Assembly: GCA_013398295.1 (NCBI GenBank)
Contig: VZSF01001203.1
Location: 132,492 to 196,491, forward strand
DNA: 64,000 nt
Direction of reading: 5' to 3'
DNA from: Chionis minor
Lineage: Eukaryota > Chordata > Aves > Charadriiformes > Chionididae
Shown: positions 50,301-62,748 of the stretch, in pieces
Numbering within the stretch: position 1 is the first letter of the stretch
Layout of the letters: the number at the start of each line of letters is the position of its first letter
Notes under the pieces: model-generated
Databases searched by the model: none
The model's input: only the letters and a program-made list of their open reading frames with translations
What the model was told of the DNA's origin: nothing
Translations under genes and position numbers: made by a program

Positions 50301-51956
50301 TCTAAACCCAAGGCTTGCATTGAGCCAGTAAGTAAAATCTCAATTCCCTGTTATTTCATCAGCTATGAAGAAGCAAGACTGTAATATTTCAAGTATGCAA
50401 TCTGTCATGAATGTGAGTGGCTTACAAATTTTATTTGCAAGATGCATTTCCAAATTAGCCTGAATTGCTGATAGCTGCGTTGGGGCTAGCAACTGTTTTC
50501 CATATTCAACATCAAAATGGAGCATGGTTAGTAACCACAAACTGTAAGAATAAAGTACATCTCATAGTGGGATTGTAGGGAAATCACATAAAAGGTTGCG
50601 TAAACAAACTCACAGGGTTTATTACCATTTAGTACCCTGGCTCATGGTGAACCAGCTGCAAGCTGTCATTTTTTCTCTTCCCTCTTTGTATGAGATGAGT
50701 ATTATATGCTGGAGAGTAGACGTTCCTATCCAGAGTGGCTGGTAGAATCAGAAGAATCACAGAGTTGGGAGGCAAACTTGACAGTGATAATTTTTCTTTC
50801 ACTCTAACTACCTAAAATCGTGGGACATCAGAATAACCATGTAAGGACTATGGAAGGATATTCTGAAAGTGTCCAAACTAGGATAAAAGTGTACTGCTTT
50901 ACAGCTGGAATCAATTCCATCCCTAATTTTTAATTTACATTAATGAATCAGATGCTGTTTTCCTAAGGGAAGGGGGAATGGGAAAGGCAATCCATAATCT
51001 ATGCCACCTAGTTCTTAACACTTAGAAGTCATACCTCCAGAGCTTGGTTAAGGAAATGTAAGTACCTCCAGAGGGCATTTCAGGTCTTATGTAGGCCAAG
51101 TAGCCCTCTGGAGTTACTCGATTCTCTCCACCGTCTATTTATGGAGTTCAGAACAGGTGGGTTCCTCCCTTAAAATGTGGTTTGATGGTACGCTTAAATT
51201 GACTTGATGGCTTGCTGCTGCCAAAAGAGAGTCCCTCTCCCGCTTCCATCCTTTCCTATCTCATCTCATACCAGTTTATAGCATGCTGAGTTGATTGAAC
51301 TAACTGTCCTGGCAGAAAGCCAGTAGCCTTGTAGGCTAAATGAGTGATAGGGCATCGAATTGGTTTACCAGGCAGGCAGTGATGAGCAGCAGGGAGACCA
51401 CACAGCTAGTAACGGGGGGCCGAGAGGAGGTGAGAGAGAAATGGGGCTTCCCCAGTTGAGGGCTTTGAGCTGTTGGATTGCTTCAGCTCGGTTGTCTGGC
51501 TATGCTGCTTCACACTCAATTCGGATGGGGCTTCACAGTGCGCTTGAGGCAACCTGGAACTGTGCTGCCTATCGAAGGGGAAGTCCCACCTCCTCTTTCT
51601 GCCTGGCTGTATCTGTTCTCTTTGGGTTGGCACTAGCAACAATACAGTCACACACAAAGGCATGGATTCCCCCTATCCACAGCATCCCATAATTAATCAG
51701 TTTAATACAATCTTGCAACCACACTCTTGGGCTCCTCAAGCTAAGAAGATTTAGTAGTTAAATAAACAAACAGCTCTCTAGCTACTGTTAGAAAAGTTTT
51801 ATTACAGATTTTACTGACTGATGGTTTAACAGCAGAGAAAAGACAGTTTATAAAATGTTATGAGTCCATTTAGTTTGTAGAATGGCATTCCAGCATGACA
51901 TCTCTGATTTGCACCTAGGCAAATTTTTCTTGGAGGTTTGACTAGGCCTTTAAAGA

Positions 51957-52037
51957 TTGTATATTTTTGAATTTTTGAATAATAATATAAAAAGAAGAAA
52001 ATAAAGAATAAAACAGAAAAAATAAAAAATAAGGTGG
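51957..52037. repeat. A-rich low-complexity block
   Basis: Irregular 'gaataa', 'gaagaaaataaag' and 'aaaataaaaaat' units make up about 80 bases. Confidence 0.8.
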
Positions 52038-52443
52038 AAAATTACACAGATATCTGTGATATTTATGAGAAAAAATCTTAATCTGTACACAGGGAAAACA
52101 GACATGTTATGTATAGCATTTTGCACATTATAAAATAGAATGTTTTATGTCTTCTAATTTGTAATATTCTAATAAATTTTATTAAATGTTTAAATCATTT
52201 TAATTAATAAAGGAAACTTGTCTGATTTTCTTTAGAATGTTGTGTCAATGTTGGTGATGGATTTAGCTTGGAATTGAGGTAACAAGTGATGAAAATATAA
52301 CTTAATTGCTCTTGTGGAAGGAACATTGTGCTGCAAATTGATTACCGCTAGACCAAAAGTGGATTAAACTTCTTAAGTACATTACACAAGGTGGTGGTTT
52401 GTGTGTTGTAGGAGACATGCAGTTTGATTATTGAAATGATGGG

Positions 52444-52740
52444 TCATGCACCTATATGTTTTGGCATTATAATTCTATAAAACTTGTGCAATAGAAAGAT
52501 CCAGCTGGCTGTATCTTGTGTTCTACCATAATAAATGGCATCCCTTACATCAACTGTTTGATTACCAGCTTGAATGTGGCACCCATGCAATGAATAATAG
52601 ATCACTGAAACAGTATCTTCTTTTGAGACGTCAAAGCAATAGAGGGAATGATGAACGAAGTCATCAGGCAAATGCTCCAGTGTTTGAGTAAAGGCTAGTG
52701 GAGAACTACAGTTCACAGGATTTTTCAAAAGTTGGTTCAT
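52444..52740 (-). CDS. Unrecognised 98-residue ORF, possible retrocopy or nested gene
   Basis: A 98-codon frame with a true ATG and an A at position -3. Its composition is unlike neighbouring chance ORFs: it is balanced in Asp, Glu, His, Gln, Tyr and Val rather than dominated by Phe, Leu and Lys. Segments such as 'FDVSKEDTVSVIYYSLHG' and 'VDVRDAIYYGRTQDTASW' look like folded protein. I do not recognise the family. No signal peptide is visible, and the hydrophobic residues are scattered. Near the end, 'acatatag|gtgcat' could act as a splice donor. It lies inside FREM2 intron 2 on the opposite strand. It could be a chance ORF, a decayed retrocopy of a gene elsewhere, or an exon. Confidence 0.25.
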   Translation of the reverse strand: MNQLLKNPVNCSSPLAFTQTLEHLPDDFVHHSLYCFDVSKEDTVSVIYYSLHGCHIQAGNQTVDVRDAIYYGRTQDTASWIFLLHKFYRIIMPKHIGA

Positions 52741-53165
52741 TGTGTTTATTTCTTCTTTTAAAAAGAAAAAAAATGGTGCATCTTCTTAATTTTAAGAGTG
52801 AAGGTCTTCTGAATTCCAGAAGGCATACATGTTCTCTGTTGCTTTGAAAACATTGTGTAAGTAATTGTTAGTATTGTGTGTGTCAAGACAAAGTAGTTTC
52901 CCAGCTTGTACTGAGTTGGCGTCTTTCTAGTACTGGGGATGAAGTCAGGAACCCACGCTCGTAGACGTGTGCCCAGGAAACAGGGACTCCTTCAGAAAGC
53001 AGCTGAGAGTACTCAGCTTCTGCCCAGAGTTTGCACTGAGGAAGCCTTTTTGTCTTTGCAGGTACTTCAAGGGAAGTTAGGGAGACAGGTCTCCTAACTG
53101 AGGCATCTCAGCTTCTCTGACCAAGTTAGGCTGTTCAAGCACCCCACAGAGCAAGGGGGTGGCAG

Positions 53166-53652
53166 CGCTTACCCCTGTCCCAGAGATCTAGAGAGGGTGC
53201 AGGAAGGGCCACAAAGATGATTAGGGGGCTGGAGCATCTTTCTTATGAGGAAAAGCGGAGAGAGTTGGGTCTTTTTAGTCTGGAGAAAAGAAGACTGAGG
53301 GGGATCTCATCAATGCTTACAAATACTTAAAGGGAGGGTGCCAGGAGGAGGGGGCCAGTCTTTTTTCAGTGGTGCCCAGTGATAGGACAAGGGGCAATGG
53401 GTACAAACTTGAATATAGGAAATTCCATCTGAACATGAGGAGGAACTTCTTTCCTTTGCGGGTGGCAGAGCACTGGCACAGGCTGCCTGGAGAGTTGGTG
53501 GAGTCTCAGACACTGGAGACATTCCAAACCCACCTGGATGCCATCCTGTGCAGCCTTCTGTAGATGGACCTGCTCTGGCAGGGGGGTTGGACCAGATGAT
53601 CTCTAGAGGTTCCTTCCAACCCTTAACATTCTGTGATTCTGTGATTCTGTAA
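53166..53652 (+). mobile_element. CR1 LINE, 5'-truncated, forward orientation
   Basis: About 480 bases of CR1 3' region. Recognisable parts in order are 'gggccacaaagatgatt', 'ggctggagcat', 'acttaaagggagggtgcc', 'aggggcaatgg', 'ttggaccagatgatctc', 'ttccttccaaccc' and a terminal 'attctgtgattctgtgatt' repeat ending near 53652. The frame at 53369-53563 retains the end of ORF2, '[19 protein letters not shown]', terminated by a stop as in CR1. It is less diverged than the copies at 3.8 and 50 kb. Confidence 0.95.
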
Positions 53653-54519
53653 TCAATATTACTCACATTTATCAAAATATAATTTTTATTTTAAAGTGAA
53701 GAATTCAATGATCACAGAAAGTGGTTGATACAGAAGCTCTGAGCAGTCTTTTTTTGCACAAACTGCTGTTCTCCTGAGACCTCTTTTTCAGTCACTCACT
53801 GTCCATTGCTGTCTCTGACACTACTGGGAAAAATCCAGAGGTGTTGCTGTAATAAAAGAAGAAATTGAAGCATGTTTGTTCAGACATGCAGTGTCTGCAG
53901 GGATGCCAGCTTACTCTGATATTTTACTATCCTTTTGCGTAACAAAGAAAATGTTGCCTCCGGAGATTTCTTTCTGAAGACGTCTCTGTTTATAGAGAGT
54001 GCGTGCAGGTGCATGCTGAATTTCCTGTTTGTGTTTGCACTTGGTGTTGCAGTTTTAAAAAATCTAACATAATCTTGTACTGCACAGAAAATCACTGTCG
54101 ATGACATTTTCATATGCGACAGTGATGAGGTGTTTCTAATTTCCCAGACAGTGTAGTAATGAGCTATGTTGCGGGTTAATATAGATGACTGATGAACAGA
54201 GTATCTGAAAACATTATGTCAATGTTGCAGTTAACCAGGTTATTTTTGCATGGAAATAAAATGTAATCTTTTTGCACTTCTAGATAAGGTGATACAGTAA
54301 GCTGAATTCAGAAGCTATTTTGAACATTCACAATGATTCTGGGCTGCATCAAAGGATACATAAAGCCTCAACTCGTGATGGATGCTGTGTTTAAATCACA
54401 GCAGGCTAATACTAAGGTGGTGGAATAATGTCTGTAGAGAGGCACCTGAACTGACTTTACCATCTGGACCAAGTGAACATAACACTGTAGCCACAGCAGC
54501 TTGGGATTCAGCTAGGCAT
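53653..54519. other. FREM2: FREM2 intron 2 between two forward CR1 copies
   Basis: About 870 bases of AT-rich intronic sequence with no recognised feature. Confidence 0.6.
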
Positions 54520-55042
54520 TCAGTTCTGCGTCCAGCGCTGGAGCCATCAGCAGAGGTCTGTTGGAGCAGACCCAGAGGAGGGCCACAAAAATGATCAGAG
54601 GGCTGGAGCACGTCTGCTGTGAGGACAGGCTGAGAGGGTTGGGGTTGTTCAGCCTGGATTAGAGAAGGCCCCGGGGAGACCTTATTGTGCCTTTCAATAC
54701 TTAAAGGGGGCCTGTAAGAAAGATGAGGACAAACTTTTTAGCAGGGCCTGTTGTGGGCCAAGGGGCAATGGTTTTAAACTAAAAGAGGATAGATTTAGAC
54801 TAGATATAAGGAAGACATTATTTTACAATGAGCATGGTGGAACAGTGGAACAGCTTGCCCAAAGAGCTGGTAGATGCCCCTTCCCTGGGAACATTCAAGG
54901 TCAGGGGCTCTGAGCAACCTCATCCAGTCAAAGATGTCCCTGCTTATTGCAGGGGGGTTGGACTAGATGACCCTTAAAGGTCCCTTCCAACCCTAGTTAT
55001 TCTATGATTCTATCATTCTACCATTCTGTTATTCTGTGATTG
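54520..55042 (+). mobile_element. CR1 LINE, 5'-truncated, forward orientation
   Basis: About 520 bases. Recognisable parts are 'ctgcgtccagcgctggagc', 'agacccagaggagggccac', 'atgatcagagggctggagca', 'gaggacaggctgagaggg', 'ttcagcctgga', 'aaggggcaatgg', 'ttggactagatgaccctt' and 'ggtcccttccaaccct'. They are followed by an unusually long and variable terminal array of 'attctatgattctatcattctacc'-type units up to about 55042. ORF2 is broken by several stops. It has the same orientation as the copy at 53.2 kb but different internal sequence, so the two look like separate insertions, not a tandem duplication. Confidence 0.95.
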
Positions 55043-58000
55043 ATCTGCAGAAGCAGTCTGGAGTCCTGGGAGCAGCTGTTCATGCTGAGTTCTGCATTGC
55101 TATTTCTGTATATTTTTTAACTAACTAGTTTAAAGCTAGGTGTCATATATCTGTGTGTGCTGCAGTTGCTTATTTGGATTGTAGTGCACAATGCCAATCA
55201 ATGCACGGTACCAAAAGTTGGGAACTGTTGGTGGATAGGGCCACCCTCACTTTCTCTGTGCTCAGGGTGGTGTATGATGAAGAAACTGCTGTTGCTCTGC
55301 AGCATGAGAGCGTTCTGCTCCATTGAACCGCCTGGGATGTGAGCAAGGCATAGGAACCTTTATGAGGGCAAGGATATGGACATTACTTTGTTAGGTTAGC
55401 CTCTTTTGGGGTTAAAAGCTAACATTTTTGCCTTTAATCAAATGTATCTAAGCTTGCTGATGCTACCCGTCACAAGTTTCATTTCTAAGCTCTTCTTGAA
55501 GATAGTGGGAGAATTGCTGGAGTAATGGCCACATTTGAAAAAACAAGTTTTGACTGTCATTTACTGAGGAAACAGGTGTGGTAGTTTAATATATTAGTTA
55601 CTAAATCCCTCTCTCTGCCAGAGGTAGCTGCCTTCTTACAGAGTCAGCAGAGTGGTATACATACGTAATTAATTCCAGTGTTAGTCCAGCTCTGTCTCAG
55701 TGCAAGCTAAGATGCTGAACTAAGAATGGCTGTTTCAGGGACAGGGACATGTAATCTGCTTCACTAACACTGCTAGAGGTCTGCCAGTAATGTAGGAAGG
55801 AGGTGGACAGCTGTGGGGAGTAGTGTCTAAAAGCTGCTATGGCAAGATTTGCCAGGGCTTGTCTGTCAGATATGGTCATGGGCTCAAGATTTGTATCAGT
55901 ATCATGCAATTCATTAGTGACCTTTATTTGCTGCTCATTTGAAGTGTATGTTGGTGTCTGGCATGTCCAAGTTAGTACCTGCTGCCTAGAAAGCTATCCT
56001 GATTGCACAGATTTTACACACCACATCAACAGTCTAATTTTCATTGAATCCACCACCCTCTTAGTTGTGCTGTTTCTGTATTTTTTCATTGCAATTATGC
56101 ACACTTGCATGATAGTACTATACAGATCATGGATAACATGTTACGAAAAGCAATCCTGTGTTTTAATAAGTTTACACAGAAAAAATACATTTTTTAACTG
56201 TATTTAAATAACATATAGTTCTAACAAAGTAAAATGAGTTCAAGTTCACCTATGAATGGATAGTTTTCAAGTCTGCCTTCTTGGGTCTCTGGGCTTGATT
56301 TAGATGCAGTCAGACTTTTGTACTTTAAAGAAATATTGCTTTAAAGGGTAATATCATGAGCATTACAGTGCTAGAAATTATTTTTATTACAGAAATATTT
56401 GTATTTCCTGTATCTGTCATATCAAATAAGAAATATATGAAAATGTATTTATATCTCAAATGCTAACATGTAAGCAATTGTGGAATGCTTTGTTGAGAGA
56501 GAATTGAAATTTGGACATAGTGATTGCCAGGTAAAATTGTGAAGGTGAAGGGAGAGTACAAGAGGGAGTAACATGCAGCATAAAATAAGGAAACTGTGAG
56601 CCAGTGGTTTGGAGAAAATGGGATATGTATTGGTGCAGATGTAACTGTACATGTGAAAAAGCTTGACTTTTACTTTTGAATAGTTGTAAAGAAAGAACAA
56701 AGACAAAGAAGGATATTAATAGAGAAACAGAGACTGAAAGGAAGGTACCATACATCCAAAAACCACTTAGAAAACAATGGGGGTTTTAAATTGTTATGAA
56801 ATTAATTTAAGTAATAGAAGGAATTTTCCCTGGAGCAGCGTGAAATTGCAGTGCTTTCTGTGGCACTGCAGAAGAAAGGGTAATGATTTAGCAAGTCTAC
56901 AGAATTAAAGTAATCAAAATGGGAAGTGAATCTGATGTGAGTATTTCTATGTAATTTGTGCTTTTTGTGCTGCTCTTTCTTTGCCAGCTGGAGCTTTAAG
57001 TTATATATTTACACAAATCTTCCTTAATTTGCATTGTGTGCTAAACTGGGCATTCTCTTTTCTTTAAAAATAGGGTCTTAGTTTGGAATATCAGGGTGAA
57101 ATCACATTCTTTATAATTTGGTTACTTTTTATATATGTCTTTTGTTTGTCCTTATGTGTTTTAATGAGAGATCTCTGAGCACAGGCAGAAATACGTTCTT
57201 GACAGTTTTACTTTAAAAGGAGAAATGTCTTTCTGTGGGGTCTTTGAAGCAAATCTATCTAATGTGTAACTGAGTATCCTTTGCCTTCTACTTTCATCAT
57301 CAGAAATATGTCACGCACTGTAAGAATCTAGGAGGACCTATACCCCTTTCATTATGTGCATGTTTGGTATATCAAGAAGTTCTTCATTAGAGGAAACTAG
57401 TGGGGTTTCAATGAAGTCAATCGGAACATTTGCCACAGTGCCGACTGCCCATTAGAAGTCCCTAAAGGTACATCACCACCGTGGCTGTGAGCTGGGTCCA
57501 AGACCTGATCTCAGCATGCAAGTGATCTAGGTCTGCTTCTGAAGGCTCGTACTGTGGGGCTGCAGTCCGCTCACAGCATGTAGCCGTCCTAGGTTTGCCG
57601 ATGACTTTTCTAAAGCACAGATATAGTTTCTTATGGCCTCACTGAACTGAGATGCCCTGGGATGTTTTTTCTTCCAAGTTGTAAGAGTCTCTGAACAAAC
57701 CAGTGTTGAGGTGGTGTTCTTGACTTACACAGGAGTGTACTACTCTGTCTGTCCATTCCAGCTGTGCCAGCACCCACCACACTCCGATGACTGTTTTCTA
57801 CTTCTGGCCTTCCTGTTGCTGCAGCCAGAAAGACATAGAAGTGTAGTGGTACAGAAGCCTCAGAAGATGGACTAAGTTTTAGCAAGATGGTCACACAGTT
57901 TGGGTGAAGATGCAGCGAGGTGGGGACAGATACTGCATGAAGCAATGACTGCAAGTTCTCTGCATGGGGAGCTGAGCTTCTAATGCAGATTGCAATGCTA

Positions 58001-61000
58001 ATACTCTGACCAGTCTCATATTGCCTCTGTTCTTGACTATTCCTTTTCAGCTACATAGCTTTTTCTGAAGAGATTTAAGCTTTATATATATTCAGATGGA
58101 TGTCTGCTCAACCAGATCAGTTCCCCAGACTGTCCTTTTGTTTGTGCTCTACCAAGTGGTTACAGTATTAGGCATCCCTGGAACAAATAAACCGTGATAA
58201 TTAGAAATTGTACATAAGAAAGTAGATCTAACTGGAGCTTTTTGAGAATCTGCCATGAGTGCTAGTTTGCACTAGTCTGCCAAGAGCTGCGGTTGATCAG
58301 GTTGATATAATCAAGTAAAACATAGGTGTTCTGTATGGAGTTGGGGGTTTGGGAGGTCTGCTCTTTTGGGTACTGTGTTCTTTGGCTTATGCCACCATCA
58401 CTAAGGTGAGGCCTCAAGCTTTTGTTATGCAATTGTGAGGGCACTGCTGACTTCTGTGGCCATTGCAGAGGGTTAGGAAAGTACAGTTGTCATTGCTTAG
58501 GCTACTTCCAAGCAAGCAAGGAAAATAAAGAATGCTTTGTGCTTGCACATCTCTGCGTGGCAGGAGGAAGAGAAGCTGCTACAATGAAGATGTGTGACGC
58601 TGTTAAACACTTGGCCATTTAGGTGCTTTTGGTTTTATGGGAGTAGACGAAATTATGATAATTCATGAAAATTTAGAATAAAATCTTCTTGTTTCTCTTT
58701 CCATCTTACGTCCATATAATGAACAACTCAAGAAAAGAAAAAGCCCTGCAAGTTTTGCTAGTGAATAAAATGTTGTTGTAATTAGAAGTGCTGCACTGAA
58801 ATTATGGACTCAAGCTGAGGGAAAGTGAAATATGAAAGCAGACATAAAACCTGAGAATAGTGCATCCCCTTACAAGACAGGTAGAGTTCTTCATTGTCCT
58901 AGAAATATAAATTTTTTTTTGTCTTCATGCCACTTGAGTTCTTCCAATGAAACAGTCACCTCTGCTGGGCTTGTCACCTCTGTGCCTCATAAAGTAGAAC
59001 TGACACCTGGCTGTGTAACTGGAAATCCCAGTACTGTTCTCCTAATCTCTTTGTACTGGAGATACATGTGAGGTTTCACCAAAAAGCAGTGGCTCCTGAG
59101 TCATTCAGATGAAAATTTTATCTGTTAAGGGAGAACTTCAGAGAGGAATTCAGGATTAATTATATAAGCAAACTCACAGTTATTTTAGGGCTGAACTAAT
59201 TGCTTCCACCCTGTGCTAAACTTGACCTGATGCCCTACAGAGCTGCCTGCCTATCTGCACATCATCCTCCCCAGCATGTCTCATAGTTCCCTTGTTATTA
59301 TTTTTCAATTTTCTGGGTTTTCCCAGGCCCCTTAACCTTAACCCTGGGTAATACAGAGTTAAGTGTAATTTTGTATTGCTAGAACTGCACTTCAAAATTT
59401 ACAAGAGAAAATACACTGCTGGTTATACCCAGTCCTAAGTCTTAAAACTTTATGCTGTCTGATTTTTCTCCTGGTGAGACAAATGTCAGCAGACTGGTCT
59501 TTTGTCAGAAGAGTGTATACAGATACATGTGTCCTTTACAGAATATGATTTTTTCAGTGTCTTGATAAAGGAGGAACTTAAAAATGCATTTTTCATTTTA
59601 ATAGAAAACTGATCCTACTTTCAAAAATTAAAATCAAAATAACTTATCTTGAGAAATTAATTTCTTCTCAAGTCCCTGAAATGTGGTCACAGACACACAT
59701 ATAAAAATATTTTGTTGTAAACCTCTCTTCTCATCTCCCTGTCTTCACTTCAGAAGATCTTTATCTACTGTACTTGAGAAGAAATTAAGGGGTTGGAGTA
59801 GACCAGGATGAGATTGAAATCTCTATTCAGTTTTTCAGTCATGTCTCAGCTGGCTGGTAATCTTGGCTATAACCCTTAATCTCTCAGTTGCAGTTCACAT
59901 TGTTAGGAAAAAAAACCCCTCTATCTCCTTTTTGTTGTTCTTATTTAGTCTATAACATCTTTAAATTGTCTTTTGGGAGGGGATTTATTTCATCAAACTT
60001 AAAACTTGATTTATTATGGATACCTATTTCGGGATAACATAAATCCTACCCTTTCTCTCTGTTGACTAAAGACAGACCTTTAAGGAACTGAAACGAGATG
60101 TTTATACTGCAAATTTCTGCATTTGTTCTCATCCTTAATATAGAACATGGTGGTGCATCTGAGAATAAAATTACTCGGGTTTTAGGATGTTTGATAAATG
60201 CATCATAAATAAAGACTGATAGTATGTATGCAAACCATATTTACGCGGATAAATAATACATTTTTGCCTTTTGAGATTTTCTTGGACTTGCTGGGTGTGT
60301 GGGATTGATTATTCAATCCAATGTAATCCAATGGGGAAAAGACCCCCACCCAAAGTAATGATTGTAAAATTTAGCATAATATTCCTCAGGCTGCTCCCAC
60401 TGCCGTGCCTTAAATTCTGACTAGACTGCTGTCTTCAGTATCTTGGGTTTGTATTATAAATTTGTATACGTAAAAATCACGGAGTTGCCAATACTGATAT
60501 GAGCTGTAGAAAGAAAACCAGATGAGATCTGGTATGGTGGTCTGCAGGCTGGAAACCTGCAATTTGTTAGCTAACAGGGAAACAGAGGTGGCCATGACAG
60601 ACAGATGAGCTACACAGCGGGGTTCAGAAAACATGACCGAAATGGGGTGAGCTGTGTGTAGCAAATCTGAAGAACAGTGCTTTACTGAATCCTGAGGAGA
60701 GCCCACATGGCACTGAGCCAGAGAAACCTCACCTTTGTACTCCTGCACGGGACTGCCCTGAGGAACAGCGTCAGGAATACGTGTAGGATTTGCTTATTGC
60801 AACTCTTAAGGGGCTGTGATGAACACATTTGTGCCGTTTATTACTGGCAGGCCTCGCAAAGGAATTCTCATTTTATTTGGAATCCAGGAGTGGTTTGGGG
60901 AACTGGCAGAGGGTTAATACCTGCAAAGCTCCAAGGTATGTGAAGCACTCACGATGCCTGCTCGCAGCTTGATAAACTGTTTGCCAATGGGCTGTGTCAT

Positions 61001-62717
61001 GTCACTTGATGGGACATGCCAAGGCCTATGATAAAAGCTAGGCTGTGACACTAAGCTGTTGCTGGAGAACATGTATTTTAGCAGGGCTCTGTTGATCGTG
61101 GCTTACCTGTATCCTTGTGGCTATGTAACAACAACCTCTCTCTTGCTCTGACAAAACAAGCTAAATTCAGTCCTTGATTGCAGCTCGCCCCTGGGACATG
61201 GTGCTGTGAAGCAGCAAAGGCCAGGCCATGGTACTGCAGATGTTCAAGGTACAGGCTCAGCCATAGGCATCATGGAATGGGATTTACATGTGTTTATTTT
61301 CTGCTCACTTGACAAGGTCTGTGCTCGCAATAAACTGGCACCTCCCTAATTAGCTAGGAAGCTCCCAACAGCCTCCTAAAGTGAGGCTGCAGCATAAGAG
61401 ATTGTGTTATTTTTTCACCATATCTGGCACATTAAAAATACAGTTTTATACTGTCTGTCCCCTCCCCATATTTTGTTTTATTTGGTGTGTATGTCTGTGG
61501 ACACTGGAAAAGGGAATTTTAAACTCACAGCACTGTGCTGTGTTCAGAATCTAGTATGGGATGTTTACTCTATTTGGGCCATGTTTTTAGGCAACGAGAT
61601 AAATAAAAACCTGAGCATTACCACCTTTTTTTCTCAGTGTCAGAAATGTGGAATGAATCTTGGAAAGCACTGAAACAGAAATGACATGAAAACTTTTTGG
61701 CTTTGTGATAAAAATCATATTTAAAAATCCTCGTAACATTAATACTGTCTTTTTCTGGTTGATGGCATTAGCATAAGCATCAAAAATATCTGTTTGCAAA
61801 CTGCCAGATATTTTGTGATTACCACTGTTTCACACATTTATCGTGGTGAACGTAGATTAAACATACAACAAGCAGTGACTTTAATTCACTCTTTTTTTTT
61901 TTCCCCTGCCCTTTCTGGCATAAAGTACATAAACCTTGAAAGATAATTTTTAACCTAGGAGTTACCCATTCATTAGCAAAGCTGAAAGCAGGATGCATTA
62001 AGTAGTTGTTTCCTGACCTCAGAGAGAGCTGCTTGTGTGCTTTCAGATCTGTGTCCAATAATTGGTTCTACCTGGGGGGAAGAAAAGAATGAAACTACAC
62101 AAACTGACTGAATGACCATTGAAGGGTGCTTCCAGAGTAATAGTTGGCTTCTAGTAATGCTCCCGTTCATGTGACATACTTTGAAATACCTTTTATGTTA
62201 CCCAGGCATGTCTCCTACCATAAGCTTTTAAAAGGTCATTGTTGAAAAGGAGGAATATTAATTAGCTAGTGGGCTGAATCTTTAATTTTAGTGTTCATGT
62301 TATGGTCAAAAATGTTAACGGACTATCAATAAATTAAAATGTGTGTGGAAGAGATTTAATTTTCTGAACTTTATTATCTACAGGTATACCAGACTACTAA
62401 TAGCAAATTTTGCTCTTTAGTTACATTACTTAAATTCTTTTCCTGCAAATTAGGACTCTAGAATTGTCTTTAGTTTGAGTCTTGCCTGTGTACAAAATCT
62501 GCTAAATCCAGCAGGTTAGTGCTTTTACCTTGAGCTGGCAGCCTCGGCAGGGGAGTCCATTCCAACTCCATTTAGTGCAACTCATCAGCTGCTAACACAA
62601 TGCTTTTGTCCTGGAGAGCCATTCTAGAGCGCCTTTGGTTTTGTCCATTTTCACTTAGCCTAAACTGACTTGAATGGAGTGAACTTAATTATAATGTGAA
62701 TGCTATGTCAAAGGAGT

Positions 62718-62748
<31 letters not shown>

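Larger units (their letters stand above)
50301..53165. other. FREM2: FREM2 intron 2 between CR1 copies
   Basis: Mostly AT-rich intronic DNA. It includes an A-rich low-complexity block near 51957-52037 and one protein-like minus-strand ORF (52444-52740), listed separately. 51360-51690 is more GC-rich than its surroundings, but I recognise nothing in it. Confidence 0.55.

Noticed and set aside
50752..50800. 'agaatcacagagttgggaggc', resembling the reversed 3' end of CR1
   Set aside because: Only about 20 bases are similar and the following sequence diverges at once; too short to call an element.
60630..61340. GC-richer intronic segment with 'ataaaag' and later 'aataaa', reminiscent of a solo LTR
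   Set aside because: I could not find matching terminal boundaries or a target-site duplication, and no retroviral coding remnant is visible.
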